64,000 nucleotides of DNA from JAOPZW01 sp963803375. GTDB taxonomy: Bacteria > Actinomycetota > Thermoleophilia > Solirubrobacterales > Solirubrobacteraceae. Positions 16,094-25,361 of this stretch are shown here, piece by piece. The notes under the pieces are model-generated. The model made no database searches and was not told the DNA's origin. It saw only the letters and a program-made list of their open reading frames with translations. Positions within the stretch are counted from its first letter, which is position 1, and every line of letters starts with the position of its first letter. A program made the translations under genes and the position numbers. The DNA lies in assembly GCA_963803375.1 (NCBI GenBank), contig CAWDMB010000005.1:1-64000 (forward strand), in the 5' to 3' direction.

Positions 16094-16908
16094 TCCACCT
16101 CGCGCGCGGCCGGCGCGACCAGCCGCGCCAGGTCGTACTTGGTCAGGGCATCGAGGCCGGCGACGTCGGTGAGGTCGAAGTGCAGCGGCGTGACGGCGAT
16201 GCGGCCGGCGTGGACCGCGGCGAGGTCGGTGCCGTCCTCGTCGTGGAAACCGTGGTCCGCGCCGTAGATCCAGTAGCGCCGGCCGCCGCCCTCGTCCTCG
16301 GCGGCGAGCTTGAGCTCGTCGCGGTAGATGCGCTTGCCCAGCCGCGTGACCGCTACGCCCGCGATCTCGCCGGCGGGCACGTTGACGTTGAGCAGCGTCC
16401 CGGCGGGCAGGGGGACGTCGTCGAGCTCGGCGACGACGCGCGCGGTGAACTCGGCGGCGGCGGTGAAGCCGAAGCGGCTGCCGAGACGGAAGTCCATCTC
16501 GCGGGCGTCGGACTGCTGGGAGACCGCGATCCCGGGAAGGCCGACGACCACGGCCTCCAGCGCGGCGGCCACGGTACCCGAGTAGGTGATGTCGTCGCCG
16601 AGGTTGGAGCCGTGGTTGATCCCGGAGACGACGACGTCGGGCTCGAAGCCGTCGATGAGCCCGAGCTGCGTGAGGCGCACGCAGTCGACGGGGGTGCCGT
16701 CGGTCGCGTAGCCGACGGTCCCGTCGTCGAACGGCACCTCCTGAACCCACAGCGGGCGGCGGGTGGTGATCATCCGGGCCATCGCCGAGCGGTTGCCGTC
16801 GGGGGCGACCACCGCGACGTCGGCCGCGGGCACGGCCACGAGCGCGCGGCGCAACGCCTGCAGGCCCTCGGCCTCGATGCCGTCGTCGTTGGTGAGCAGC
16901 ACGCGCAC
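16090..16908 (-). CDS. surE: 5'/3'-nucleotidase SurE
   Basis: The 272-residue phosphatase removes phosphate from nucleoside monophosphates and survival-related phosphocompounds. The metal site is visible as MRVLLTNDDGIEAEG (Asp8, Asp9), the conserved serine in APDGNRSA, and VSGINHGSNLGDDITYSGTV. The protein is the usual length for the family. It sits between truA (9 bases away) and ligA (4-base overlap), so the three genes form one transcript. Confidence 0.96.
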   Translation of the reverse strand: MRVLLTNDDGIEAEGLQALRRALVAVPAADVAVVAPDGNRSAMARMITTRRPLWVQEVPFDDGTVGYATDGTPVDCVRLTQLGLIDGFEPDVVVSGINHGSNLGDDITYSGTVAAALEAVVVGLPGIAVSQQSDAREMDFRLGSRFGFTAAAEFTARVVAELDDVPLPAGTLLNVNVPAGEIAGVAVTRLGKRIYRDELKLAAEDEGGGRRYWIYGADHGFHDEDGTDLAAVHAGRIAVTPLHFDLTDVAGLDALTKYDLARLVAPAAREVE

Positions 16909-16917
16909 CGTTCCATC

Positions 16918-17646
16918 CTAGATCTCGCGGTAGCGCACGAGGGCGAGGTAGAGCCCGTGTGCGGGCGCCGTGTCGCCGCCCTCGGCGCGCGGACGGCCCT
17001 CGAGCAGCTCCGCGAAGGCCTGCAGCGAGCGCCGGCCACCGGCCACCTCGAGCATCGTGCCGACGAGGATCCGGTTCATGTGGCGCAGGAACGTGTCGGC
17101 GGTGATCCAGAGCTCGAGGAGGTCGCCGCGCTGCGCCCAGCGGGCGTCGTGGACGTCGCGCTCGAAGCGCACGTGCGCGGTCTGGCGCGGCGTGAAGGCC
17201 GTGAAGTCGTGGGTGCCGGGCAGCAGCGCCGCGCAGGCGTGCAGGGCGTCGAGGTCCAGCGGGCGCGACCACCACAGCGCGCGGCCGCGCTCGAAGGCCG
17301 AGCGCTCGGGCCGGTGCAGCACCCGGTAGCAGTACGTGCGTGCGCGGGCGTCCCCGCGCGCGTCGAAGCCGTCGGGAGCCGTCGCGCACGCCCGCACGGC
17401 GACGTCATCGGCGAGCACCGCGTTGAGTGCGCGCGCCGGCGCGGCGGGTCCCTCGTAGGAGGCCACCTGCCCCCACGCGTGCACGCCGCGGTCCGTCCGT
17501 CCGGCCACGGTCAGCGTCACCGCCTCGCCCAGGACCATGGCCAGCGCCCGCTCGAGCTCGCCCTGGACCGTGCGCAGCCCGCGCTGGCGCGCCCAGCCGG
17601 CGAACGCGGCTCCGTCGTATTCGAGATCGAGCCGCGTCGTGGGCAT
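16918..17646 (-). CDS. truA: tRNA pseudouridine(38-40) synthase
   Basis: The 242-residue enzyme isomerises uridines 38-40 in tRNA anticodon arms. The catalytic Asp52 lies in AGRTDRGVHAWGQVA, and the later motifs DFTAFTP and FLRHMNRILVGTMLEVAGG are present. In many bacteria truA follows rplQ, as here, but a TAGACT -10 box 9 bases before the ATG indicates that truA also has its own leaderless promoter. Confidence 0.95.
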   Translation of the reverse strand: MPTTRLDLEYDGAAFAGWARQRGLRTVQGELERALAMVLGEAVTLTVAGRTDRGVHAWGQVASYEGPAAPARALNAVLADDVAVRACATAPDGFDARGDARARTYCYRVLHRPERSAFERGRALWWSRPLDLDALHACAALLPGTHDFTAFTPRQTAHVRFERDVHDARWAQRGDLLELWITADTFLRHMNRILVGTMLEVAGGRRSLQAFAELLEGRPRAEGGDTAPAHGLYLALVRYREI

Positions 17647-17655
17647 CGGGCGCCG

Positions 17656-17661
17656 AGTCTA
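17656..17661 (-). promoter_or_regulatory. Leaderless-type -10 box for truA
   Basis: TAGACT on the minus strand lies 9 bases before the truA ATG in the 147-base gap after rplQ. Confidence 0.5.
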
Positions 17662-17793
17662 GGCGGCGCCCGGCCCACCGGCGCGAGGCCCTACGCGTGG
17701 CGAACGGGGTGGTGGTGAGGGACGACCGTGCCCGTGGCGCGTGAGCGTCTCGATGCGGGCGCACCTCACAGCGTGACGGCGCGGGCGCCGAGC

Positions 17794-18147
17794 TCAGACG
17801 AGCTCGAGGTAGACCATCTCGGTCGCGTCCGACCGACGCGGGCCGAGCTTGAGGATGCGGGTGTAGCCGCCCGGGCGCTCCGCGTAGCGCGGGGCGACCT
17901 CCTCGAAGAGCTTGTGGACGGTGAACTTGTCCTGGCCGAGCGTGCTCAGCGCCTGCCGGCGGGCGTGGAGGTCGCCGCGCTTGGCCAGCGTGATGAGCTG
18001 CTCGACCTCGGGCTTGACCGCCTTGGCCTTGGCCTCGCTCGTCTTGATGCGCTCGTGCTGGATGACCTCCTTGCAGAGGTTGGCGAGCAGCGCCCTGCGG
18101 TGCGAGGCGCTGCGGCTCAGCTTGTGGCGCGTCTTCTGGTGGCGCAC
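17794..18147 (-). CDS. rplQ: 50S ribosomal protein L17
   Basis: The 117-residue protein begins MRHQKTRHKLSRSASHRRAL, the diagnostic L17 start, and contains HERIKTSEAKAKAVKPEVEQ. L17 sits at the peptide exit side of the large subunit. Length is standard. It is the last gene of the alpha operon, 9 bases after rpoA. Confidence 0.97.
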   Translation of the reverse strand: MRHQKTRHKLSRSASHRRALLANLCKEVIQHERIKTSEAKAKAVKPEVEQLITLAKRGDLHARRQALSTLGQDKFTVHKLFEEVAPRYAERPGGYTRILKLGPRRSDATEMVYLELV

Positions 18148-18156
18148 GGTGCCTTC

Positions 18157-19131
18157 CTAGTCCTCGCGGAGGTCGAGCCCGCGGGCGTGGAGGGTATCGA
18201 TGACCTCGTCGATCGACTTCTTGCCGAAGTTGGGGATCGCGTTGAGCTCGCCCTCGGACTTCGAGATCAGGTCGCCGACCGTCTGGATGCCGGCCCGCTT
18301 GAGGCAGTTGTAGGAGCGCACGCCGAGCTCGAGCTCCTCGATCAGGATGTCGTGCATCGGGCCGCCGGCGCCGGCGCCGCCGCCGTTGACCGCGCCGAGG
18401 CCGTCGCCCTCGAGCTGGCCCGCCGGGCTGGCGCGGAGCTCCTCGATGCGGTCGGCGTCGGTGAAGATCGCCAGCTGCGAGATCAGGATCTCGGCCGCCT
18501 CGCGCAGCGCGGCCTGCGGGTCGATCGAACCGTCGGTCTCGATGTCGAGCGTGAGCTTGTCGTAGTCGGTGCGCTGACCGACGCGCGCCTGCTCGACCGC
18601 GTAGGCGACGCGGCGCACCGGCGAGAAGATCGAGTCGATCGGGATGACGCCGATCGGCTGGTCGGGCGACTTGTTGTCCTCCGCGGGGCGGTAGCCGCGG
18701 CCGCGGCCGATCGTCAGGTAGAGCTCGAGCTTGGTCCTGCGCTCGAGGGTCGCGATGTGGACGTCGGGGTTGAGGATCTCCACTCCGGCGGGCAGGTCGA
18801 TGTCCTTGGCGGTGATCTCGCCCGGGCCCGTGACCACGAGCGGCGCCTCCACCTCGGTCGCGTCGGAGTGCATCCGGCAGACGATGCCCTTGAGGTTCAG
18901 GACGATGTCGGTCACGTCCTCGGTGACGCCCTTGATCGTCGAGAACTCGTGCGCGACGCCCTCGATGCGCACGCTCGTCACCGCGGCGCCGGCGAGCGAG
19001 CTGAGCAGCACGCGGCGCAGCGAGTTGCCGAACGTGTAGCCGAAGCCGCGATCGAGCGGCTCGATCGCGAACGAGCCACGATGGTCCTGCACCTCTTCGG
19101 AGGTGATGCGGGGAATCTGGAAGTCGAGCAT
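18157..19131 (-). CDS. rpoA: RNA polymerase subunit alpha
   Basis: The 324-residue subunit nucleates polymerase assembly through its N-terminal dimerisation domain (FGYTFGNSLRRVLLSSLAGA near residues 31-50) and binds UP elements and activators with its C-terminal helix-hairpin-helix domain (SYNCLKRAGIQTVGDLI, then IPNFGKKSIDEV). The linker (about residues 225-250) is Gly/Ala-rich. Gene order rpsD-rpoA-rplQ is that of the classical alpha operon. Confidence 0.98.
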   Translation of the reverse strand: MLDFQIPRITSEEVQDHRGSFAIEPLDRGFGYTFGNSLRRVLLSSLAGAAVTSVRIEGVAHEFSTIKGVTEDVTDIVLNLKGIVCRMHSDATEVEAPLVVTGPGEITAKDIDLPAGVEILNPDVHIATLERRTKLELYLTIGRGRGYRPAEDNKSPDQPIGVIPIDSIFSPVRRVAYAVEQARVGQRTDYDKLTLDIETDGSIDPQAALREAAEILISQLAIFTDADRIEELRASPAGQLEGDGLGAVNGGGAGAGGPMHDILIEELELGVRSYNCLKRAGIQTVGDLISKSEGELNAIPNFGKKSIDEVIDTLHARGLDLRED

Positions 19132-19216
19132 CGCGGGGGTCCTGACTGTCGTGTCGCGGAGCGCCGCGCGACGGTCGGGGACGGATGCGCGGCGCGGTTC
19201 GGGTGGGTTCGGGGTC

Positions 19217-19837
19217 CTACTTGGAGTACAGCTCGACGATGAGCTGCTCCTGCACCGGGGTCGTGATCTCCCGGCGCTCGGGCTTGCGCAGCACCTTGGC
19301 GGTCAGCGCGTCGTGGTCGGCCTGCAGCCACGCGGGCACCTGCGCGGTGAGCTCGGTCGCGTCGCGGATGACCGCGTCGGCGCCCGTGGGCGCCTTCACG
19401 GCGATGACGTCGCCGTCGCGGACCTGGTAGCTCGGGATGTCCACCCGGCGGCCGTTGATCGTCCAATGGCCGTGGCGGATGAGCTGGCGGGCCTGACGGC
19501 GCGAGGCGGCGAAGCCGAGGCGCACGAGCACGTTGTCGAAACGGCGCTCGAGGAACGTGAGCAGGTTCTCGCCGGTGATGCCCTCCTGACGGGAGGCCTT
19601 CGCGTAGTAGCTGCGGAACTGCTTCTCGAGCACGCCGTAGTAGCGACGCGCCTTCTGCTTCTCACGCAGCTGGACGCGGTACTCGGACTGCTTCTGGCGC
19701 CCGCGCCCGTGGTCGCCCGGCGGGTACGCGCGGCGCTCGACGCCGCACTTGTCGGTCAGGCAGCGCTCGCCCTTGAGGAAGAGCTTCTGCCCTTCGCGGC
19801 GGCACTGCTTGCACTGGGGGCCGGTGTCTCGAGCCAT
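19217..19837 (-). CDS. rpsD: 30S ribosomal protein S4
   Basis: The 206-residue primary rRNA-binding protein retains the zinc-binding cysteines near the N-terminus (CKQCRREGQ, then CLTDKC), so it is the C+ form. The S4 RNA-binding fold is at about residues 96-150 (RLDNVLVRLGF-like sequence, then RRQARQLIRHGHWTINGRRV). In many bacteria S4 represses the alpha operon, but no obvious pseudoknot leader could be judged here. Confidence 0.97.
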   Translation of the reverse strand: MARDTGPQCKQCRREGQKLFLKGERCLTDKCGVERRAYPPGDHGRGRQKQSEYRVQLREKQKARRYYGVLEKQFRSYYAKASRQEGITGENLLTFLERRFDNVLVRLGFAASRRQARQLIRHGHWTINGRRVDIPSYQVRDGDVIAVKAPTGADAVIRDATELTAQVPAWLQADHDALTAKVLRKPERREITTPVQEQLIVELYSK

Positions 19838-19849
19838 GCGGTCCTGTCC

Positions 19850-20245
19850 TCAGACGCGCCGCCGCTTGCGGGGGCGGCAGCCGTTGTGGGCCTGCGGGGT
19901 GACGTCCTTCACGCCCGTGACCTCCAGGCCGGCGGCCTGCAGCGAGCGGATCGCGGTCTCGCGGCCCGAGCCGGGGCCCTTGACGAAGACCTCGACCTTC
20001 TGCAGGCCCTGGTCGATCCCCTTGCGGGCGGCGGCGTCGGCGGTGACCTGGGCGGCGAACGGCGTCGACTTGCGCGAGCCCTTGAAGCCGGCGCCGCCGG
20101 CGGACTCCCACGCGATCACGTTGCCTCCGCGGTCGGTGAGGGACACGATCGTGTTGTTGAAGCTGGTCTTGATGTGGGCCTGGCCGATCGGGATGTTCTT
20201 CTTCGGCTTGCGGCGGCCGGCGCGGGGACGCTTGGGAGCGGGCAT
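19850..20245 (-). CDS. rpsK: 30S ribosomal protein S11
   Basis: The 131-residue protein has the S11 core: GQAHIKTSFNNTIVSLTDR near the N-terminus and CRPRKRRRV at the C-terminus. S11 lines the platform that holds mRNA at the Shine-Dalgarno helix. A single base separates it from rpsM upstream. Length is typical. Confidence 0.97.
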   Translation of the reverse strand: MPAPKRPRAGRRKPKKNIPIGQAHIKTSFNNTIVSLTDRGGNVIAWESAGGAGFKGSRKSTPFAAQVTADAAARKGIDQGLQKVEVFVKGPGSGRETAIRSLQAAGLEVTGVKDVTPQAHNGCRPRKRRRV

Positions 20246-20629
20246 CTACTTCTTCGTCGCCTTCTTCTTCCCGGCGACCTGCTGGCGCTTGGGACCCTTG
20301 CGCGTGCGCGCGTTGGTCTTGGTCTTCTGGCCGCGGACGGGCAGGCCGCGGCGGTGGCGCAGGCCGCGGTACGAGCCGTTCTCCATCAGGCGCTTGACGC
20401 TTTGCGAGCGCTCGCGGCGCAGGTCGCCCTCGACGATCACGTCGCGGTCGATGAGGTCGCGCAGCCGGCTGACCTCGTCGTCGGTCAGGTCGCGCACGTA
20501 CGTATCGCGGTCGACGCCGGCCTCGGCCAGAAGCTGGTTGGAGGTCGGGCGGCCGATGCCGTAGATGTAGGTGAGGCCGATCTCGACGCGCTTGTTGAGG
20601 GGCACGTTGATCCCTGCGATCCGGGCCAT
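20246..20629 (-). CDS. rpsM: 30S ribosomal protein S13
   Basis: The 127-residue protein starts MARIAGINVPLNKRVEIGLT and contains the YIYGIGRPTSNQLLAEAGVD and RGLRHRRGLPVRGQKTKTNA blocks. It forms intersubunit bridges and contacts P-site tRNA. The C-terminal Lys-rich tail (KKKATKK) is usual. Confidence 0.97.
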   Translation of the reverse strand: MARIAGINVPLNKRVEIGLTYIYGIGRPTSNQLLAEAGVDRDTYVRDLTDDEVSRLRDLIDRDVIVEGDLRRERSQSVKRLMENGSYRGLRHRRGLPVRGQKTKTNARTRKGPKRQQVAGKKKATKK

Positions 20630-20633
20630 TCGC

Positions 20634-20747
20634 CTACCCCTGCCGCTGCTTGTGACGCGGGTTCTGGCAGATCACGAGCACCACTCCGTGGCGGCGGATG
20701 ATCTTGCACTTCTCGCACATCGGCTTGACCGACGGTCGTACCTTCAT
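20634..20747 (-). CDS. rpmJ: 50S ribosomal protein L36
   Basis: The 37-residue protein starts MKVRPSVKPMCEKCKIIRRH and ends NPRHKQRQG. It keeps the zinc ligands CEKC and the later Cys and His. The ATG at 20747 follows GAAAGGA. In most bacteria infA is directly upstream; here only 129 bases separate it from map and no infA fits. Confidence 0.95.
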   Translation of the reverse strand: MKVRPSVKPMCEKCKIIRRHGVVLVICQNPRHKQRQG

Positions 20748-20876
20748 GGGTCCTTTCGGGCTTGGTGACCACGAGGCCGGCTCTGGCCGCCGCAAGGGGC
20801 TGCCGCTACCGGCCGCGGGTGCGCGCACGCGCGCAAGAACCGCCGAGCGCGCAGACCGCGTGACGATAGCAGGTGG

Positions 20877-21647
20877 CTACCGGCCGTCACCGTCGGGCTC
20901 GTGCCACGGGGTGAGGACGCGGGGACCGTCGGCGGTGACGGCGATCGTGAACTCGAAATGGGCCGCCAGCGAGCCGTCCTGGGAGAAGATCGCCCAGCCG
21001 TCGTCGCCCATGCGCACCATGTGCCGGCCGGCGTTGACCATCGGCTCGACGGCGAGCACCATGCCCTCCTCCAGGCGCGGGCCGCGGCCGGGCTCCCCAT
21101 AGTTGGGCACCTGCGGGTCCTCGTGCATCTGGCGCCCGATGCCGTGTCCGACGAGCGAGCGCACGACGCTGAGCCCCTCGCCCTCGACCCGGGCCTGCAC
21201 GGCGTGCGAGACGTCCCCGAGCCGCCGCCCGGGGCGGCACTCCTGCACGGCGTCGAAGAGCGCGGCCTTCGTCGTGTCCAGCAGCTTGCGGGCGACCGGC
21301 GTGACCTGCCCGACGGGGAAGGTCCGGGCCGCGTCGGCGACCCAGCCGTCCTTGACGACGCCGACGTCGACCGAGATGACGTCGCCGCGCTCGAGCCGGT
21401 AGGGCCCCGGGATCCCGTGCACGACCATCGAGTTGGGCGAGGCGCAGATCGATCCGGGGAAGCCGCGGTAGCCCTTGAAGGCCGGGGTGGCGCCCTGCGA
21501 GCGGATGTAGCGCTCGGCGGCCTCGTCGAGCTGGGCGGTCGTGACGCCCTCGCGGACCTTGCCCTCGAGCAGCGCCAGCGTGCGCACGAGGATGGCGCCG
21601 GCGGTGGCCATCCGGTCGATCTCGTCGGGGGATTTCCTGATGATCAT
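20877..21647 (-). CDS. map: Methionine aminopeptidase, type I
   Basis: The 256-residue enzyme removes the initiator methionine. All metal ligands are visible: Asp94, Asp105, His168, Glu201 and Glu232, plus the substrate-binding His77 in SMVVHGIPG. It lacks the N-terminal zinc/SH3 linker of long actinobacterial MetAPs. The gene lies between adk and rpmJ. A TACCCT box 9 bases before the ATG may be a leaderless promoter, although GAGGGG in the same gap could also serve as a ribosome-binding site. Confidence 0.96.
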   Translation of the reverse strand: MIIRKSPDEIDRMATAGAILVRTLALLEGKVREGVTTAQLDEAAERYIRSQGATPAFKGYRGFPGSICASPNSMVVHGIPGPYRLERGDVISVDVGVVKDGWVADAARTFPVGQVTPVARKLLDTTKAALFDAVQECRPGRRLGDVSHAVQARVEGEGLSVVRSLVGHGIGRQMHEDPQVPNYGEPGRGPRLEEGMVLAVEPMVNAGRHMVRMGDDGWAIFSQDGSLAAHFEFTIAVTADGPRVLTPWHEPDGDGR

Positions 21648-21724
21648 CCGCCCCTCAGGGTACGAGGCCGCGCGCGCTCTCGGCCCGGCGACCGCCTGGC
21701 GCCCGCGGTGCCCCCGGTCGTCGC

Positions 21725-22396
21725 TCAGATCTGGTCTTCGAGCTTCAGCGTCGCGATCGTCGCCCGCAGGTGGTCGTGGACCTCGGTCGGGCTGCGGGTG
21801 CCGTCGAAGCGACGCAGGAGGTCGCGCTCCTCGTAGAAGGCGACGAGCGGCGAGGTCTGCTCGTGGAAGACGGCGAGGCGGTTGCGGATCGTCGCCTCGC
21901 GGTCATCGGGGCGCTGCTCGAGCGGCTCGCCGTCGATGTCGCAGAGGCCCTCGCGCTTGGGACGGTTGAACTCGACGTGGTAGACGTGGCCCTGCGGGCA
22001 GATCCGCCGGCCCGAGAGCCGGCGCACGAGATCGTCGTCGGGCACCTCGATGAGCAGCGTCGCCGTGATCCGGCGCCCGAGGCCACCGAGCTCCTGCTCG
22101 AGCGCCTCCGCCTGCGCGGTCGTCCGCGGGAAGCCGTCGAGGAGGAAGCCGTCGTCGCAGGTCGGGTCCTTCACGCACTGCAGGATGACGCCGATGATGA
22201 CCTCGTCGGGGACGAGGTCGCCGCGGTCCATGTAGCTCTTAGCCTCGCGCCCGAGGTCGGTCTCGTCCGCCACCGCCTTGCGCAGGAGGTCGCCGGTGGC
22301 GACGTAGGCGAGCTCGAAGTCCTCCTGGAGGCGCTCGGCCTGGGTTCCCTTGCCCGCGCCGGGCGGGCCGAGGAGGATGAGGTTGAGTTCGGGCAC
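21725..22396 (-). CDS. adk: Adenylate kinase
   Basis: The 223-residue enzyme interconverts ATP+AMP and 2 ADP. The P-loop is GPPGAGKGT (10-18), AMP-binding residues are around TGDLLR and DGFPRT, and the LID is of the long type. Cys133, His137, Cys152 and Asp155 in the LID form a likely structural zinc site of Cys-His-Cys-Asp type. The start is GTG 22396; it has no good ribosome-binding site but a TAGGGT box lies 9 bases upstream. It follows secY by 16 bases. Confidence 0.97.
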   Translation of the reverse strand: MPELNLILLGPPGAGKGTQAERLQEDFELAYVATGDLLRKAVADETDLGREAKSYMDRGDLVPDEVIIGVILQCVKDPTCDDGFLLDGFPRTTAQAEALEQELGGLGRRITATLLIEVPDDDLVRRLSGRRICPQGHVYHVEFNRPKREGLCDIDGEPLEQRPDDREATIRNRLAVFHEQTSPLVAFYEERDLLRRFDGTRSPTEVHDHLRATIATLKLEDQI

Positions 22397-22405
22397 GCCG
22401 CCCGG

Positions 22406-22411
22406 ACCCTA
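22406..22411 (-). promoter_or_regulatory. Possible internal leaderless promoter for adk
   Basis: TAGGGT lies 9 bases upstream of the adk GTG, in the short secY-adk gap where no Shine-Dalgarno is evident. Confidence 0.4.
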
Positions 22412-22412
22412 C

Positions 22413-23690
22413 TTACTTCAGGAAGCCCTCGTAGTTGCGCATCATCAGCTGCGCCTCGAGCTGCTTCATCGTGTCCAGGGCGACGCCGACCACGATCAGC
22501 AGCGACGTGCCGCCGAAGTAGAAGCTCTGGGTGGCGCCCGTGGTGGCGATCAGCGCCGTCGGCAGCGCGGCGATCGCCGCGAGGTAGAGCGCGCCCGGGA
22601 ACGTGAGCCGCGCGAGGATCCGATCGAGGAACTCGGCGGTGGGGCGTCCCGGCCGCACCCCGGGGATGAAGCCGCCGTACTTCTTGAGGTTGTCGGCCTG
22701 GTCGACGGGATTGAACGTGACGGCCGTGTAGAAGTACGTGAAGAGGATGATGAAGATCGTCTCGCCGATCAGGTAGGGCGCCTTCGACGGGCTGAAGAAG
22801 CTCGAGACGTCCTGCGCCCACGGCTGCTGGATGAGCTGGCCGACGGTGGGCGGGAAGGCCATGATCGACGCGGCGAAGATGACCGGGATGACGCCGGCCA
22901 TGTTCACGCGCAGCGGCAGGTAGGTCTGGCCGCCCGCGCTCATCCGCCGCCCGATGACGCGCTTGGCGTACTGGATCGGGATCCGCCGCTGGCCCTCCTG
23001 GATGAACACGACCGCCGCGACCACCGCGAGCGCGATGAACGGCATCATCACGACGAAGACCTGGTCGGGGTTCTGCCACCAGCTCTGGACCTGGCGCGGC
23101 AGGCCGGAGACGATCGAGGCGAAGATCAGCAGCGAGATCCCGTTGCCGATGCCGCGCTGGGTGATGAGCTCGCCCAGCCACATGAGCAGGACCGTTCCCG
23201 CGGTGAGCGAGACGACGATCATAAAGACGTGTGGCGTGTCGAAGTTCGGGATGATCGGATCGCCCGCGGTGGCCCCGAAGCTCTTGAAGAGGAAGACGTA
23301 GCCGATCGACTGCGCGAACGCCAGCCCGACCGTGAGGTAGCGCGTGTACTGGGTGATCCGCGCCTGGCCGACCTCCCCCTCCTTCTGCAGCTTCTCGAGC
23401 GAAGGCACGACGACCGTCAGCAGCTGCAGGATGATCGACGCCGTGATGTAGGGCATGATCCCCAGCGCGAACAGCGCGATCCGCGAGAGCCCGCCGCCGC
23501 TGAACGTGTTCAGCAGGTTGAGGATCCCCCCGCCGCCGAAATTCTCCTGCACGGAGTCGACGGCCTTGATGTCGACACCCGGCACCGGGATGTGGGCGCC
23601 GACGCGGTAGATGGCGAGGACGAGCGCGGTGAAGGCGAGCTTCTTGCGGATCTCCCCGACCGTGAAGGCGCTGAGGATCGTCGACAGCAT
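22413..23690 (-). CDS. secY: Protein translocase channel subunit SecY
   Basis: The 425-residue integral membrane protein has ten transmembrane helices. Landmarks are the plug-side helix 2 region (GGGILNLLNTFSGGGL, NITASIILQLL-like), TQYTRYLTVGLAFAQSIGYV and the C-terminal MRNYEGFLK. With SecE (encoded at 63045-63626) it forms the membrane channel for exported proteins. It lies in the spc operon between rplO and adk. Confidence 0.97.
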   Translation of the reverse strand: MLSTILSAFTVGEIRKKLAFTALVLAIYRVGAHIPVPGVDIKAVDSVQENFGGGGILNLLNTFSGGGLSRIALFALGIMPYITASIILQLLTVVVPSLEKLQKEGEVGQARITQYTRYLTVGLAFAQSIGYVFLFKSFGATAGDPIIPNFDTPHVFMIVVSLTAGTVLLMWLGELITQRGIGNGISLLIFASIVSGLPRQVQSWWQNPDQVFVVMMPFIALAVVAAVVFIQEGQRRIPIQYAKRVIGRRMSAGGQTYLPLRVNMAGVIPVIFAASIMAFPPTVGQLIQQPWAQDVSSFFSPSKAPYLIGETIFIILFTYFYTAVTFNPVDQADNLKKYGGFIPGVRPGRPTAEFLDRILARLTFPGALYLAAIAALPTALIATTGATQSFYFGGTSLLIVVGVALDTMKQLEAQLMMRNYEGFLK

Positions 23691-23711
23691 GCGGTCGAGC
23701 GAGGGTAGCGG

Positions 23712-24194
23712 CTAGGCGTCGAGCGACCGGCAGGTGCCGCCGGCCGCCTCGATCGACGCGCGCGCCGCGGCGCTGAAGCCGTGGGCGTGCACCGTGAGCG
23801 GCTTGGAGAGCCGGCCCTTGGCCAGGATCTTGACCGGCACGCCCTTGCGCGTCCCGAGGCCCTTGGCCACGAGCGCCTCGAGCGTGACCTCGGCGCCGGA
23901 CTCGAAGCGCGCCTGCAGGTCGCCGAGGTTGACCGCCTGCGTGTGCGTGCGGAACGGCTCGAACGGCATCGACTTCTTCATGTGCGGGCCGCGCAGCTTG
24001 CGCATCCGCATGTGGATCGGCATCTGCCCACCCTCGAAGCGCGCGCGGTCCTTGGCGCCCGAGCGCGAGCCGGCGCCCTTCTGCCCGCGCCCGGCGGTCT
24101 TGCCCGTGCCCGAGCCCTCGCCGCGCCCGACGCGCTTGCGCGCCCTGCGCGAGCCCGGAGCCGGCTTGAGCGTGTGCAGTCCGAAGTCAGTCAT
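23712..24194 (-). CDS. rplO: 50S ribosomal protein L15
   Basis: The 160-residue protein starts MTDFGLHTLKPAPGSRRARK and has the Gly-rich L15 core GRGEGSGTGKTAGRGQKGAG. The C-terminal domain (EVTLEALVAKGLGTRKGVPV) is standard. The first 8 bases overlap rpmD. Confidence 0.97.
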   Translation of the reverse strand: MTDFGLHTLKPAPGSRRARKRVGRGEGSGTGKTAGRGQKGAGSRSGAKDRARFEGGQMPIHMRMRKLRGPHMKKSMPFEPFRTHTQAVNLGDLQARFESGAEVTLEALVAKGLGTRKGVPVKILAKGRLSKPLTVHAHGFSAAARASIEAAGGTCRSLDA

Positions 24195-24350
24195 CGATCC
24201 TCACCAGGTGTCGCACGCGATGCAGCATGCCACGCGCCTGCGGGGTGTCCTTGACGTCGACGGTGTGCCCGATGCGGCGCAGGCCGAGCGAGCGCAGCGT
24301 CGCGAGCTGCGTCTTGTCGGCGCCGTTGCGCGAGCGCGTCTGGGTCACCT

Positions 24351-24354
<4 letters not shown>
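24187..24354 (-). CDS. rpmD: 50S ribosomal protein L30
   Basis: A 55-residue frame from GTG 24354 reads VKVTQTRSRNGADKTQLATL and RSLGLRRIGHTVDVKDTPQ, the L30 pattern, and ends RHLVRIDD. The start overlaps the rpsE stop as GTGA and the end overlaps the rplO start, so the gene is tightly coupled. It occupies its normal place between S5 and L15. Confidence 0.95.
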
Positions 24355-24952
<598 letters not shown>

Positions 24953-24956
<4 letters not shown>

Positions 24957-25306
24957 ACGGTCAGTCCTCCTTCGCGCACGCCCTCGGCGAACGCCTTCAC
25001 CTTGCCGTGGTAGCGATAGCCGCCGCGGTCGAAGACCGCGACGTCGACGCCCTGGGCCTTCGCGCGCTCGGCCAGCAGGCGGCCGGCCTTCGCGGCCTGC
25101 TCCATCGCCCCGAGCTCGCGCAGGCCGGCCTCCGTCCAGGAGACGGCCGCCAGCGTGCGGCCGGCGCGGTCGTCGACGACCTGCGCGTGGATGCCGCGGT
25201 TGGAGCGGAACACGGAGATCCGCGGGCGCTCGGCCGAGCCGGCGACCTTCGCGCGAACGCGGCGGCGGCGCTTGAGGCGCGCGGCGGGCTTGGCGATCGT
25301 GGTCAT
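24953..25306 (-). CDS. rplR: 50S ribosomal protein L18
   Basis: The 117-residue protein binds 5S rRNA. The basic N-terminus (ARLKRRRRVRAKVAG) is followed by RPRISVFRSNRGIHAQVVDD and ends in AFAEGVREGGLTV. ATG 25306 is chosen because GGAGGAGG sits about 9 bases upstream; GTG 25315 overlaps that site. It overlaps rpsE by 4 bases. Confidence 0.96.
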
Positions 25307-25361
25307 CGCGAGCACCTCCTCCCCGGTTCGACGGTGACCGCCGTCGAGCAGCGCTGCGCCG

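Noticed and set aside
20748..20876. Hidden short infA in the map-rpmJ gap
   Set aside because: Only 129 bases are available; no IF-1-like sequence is found in any minus-strand frame.
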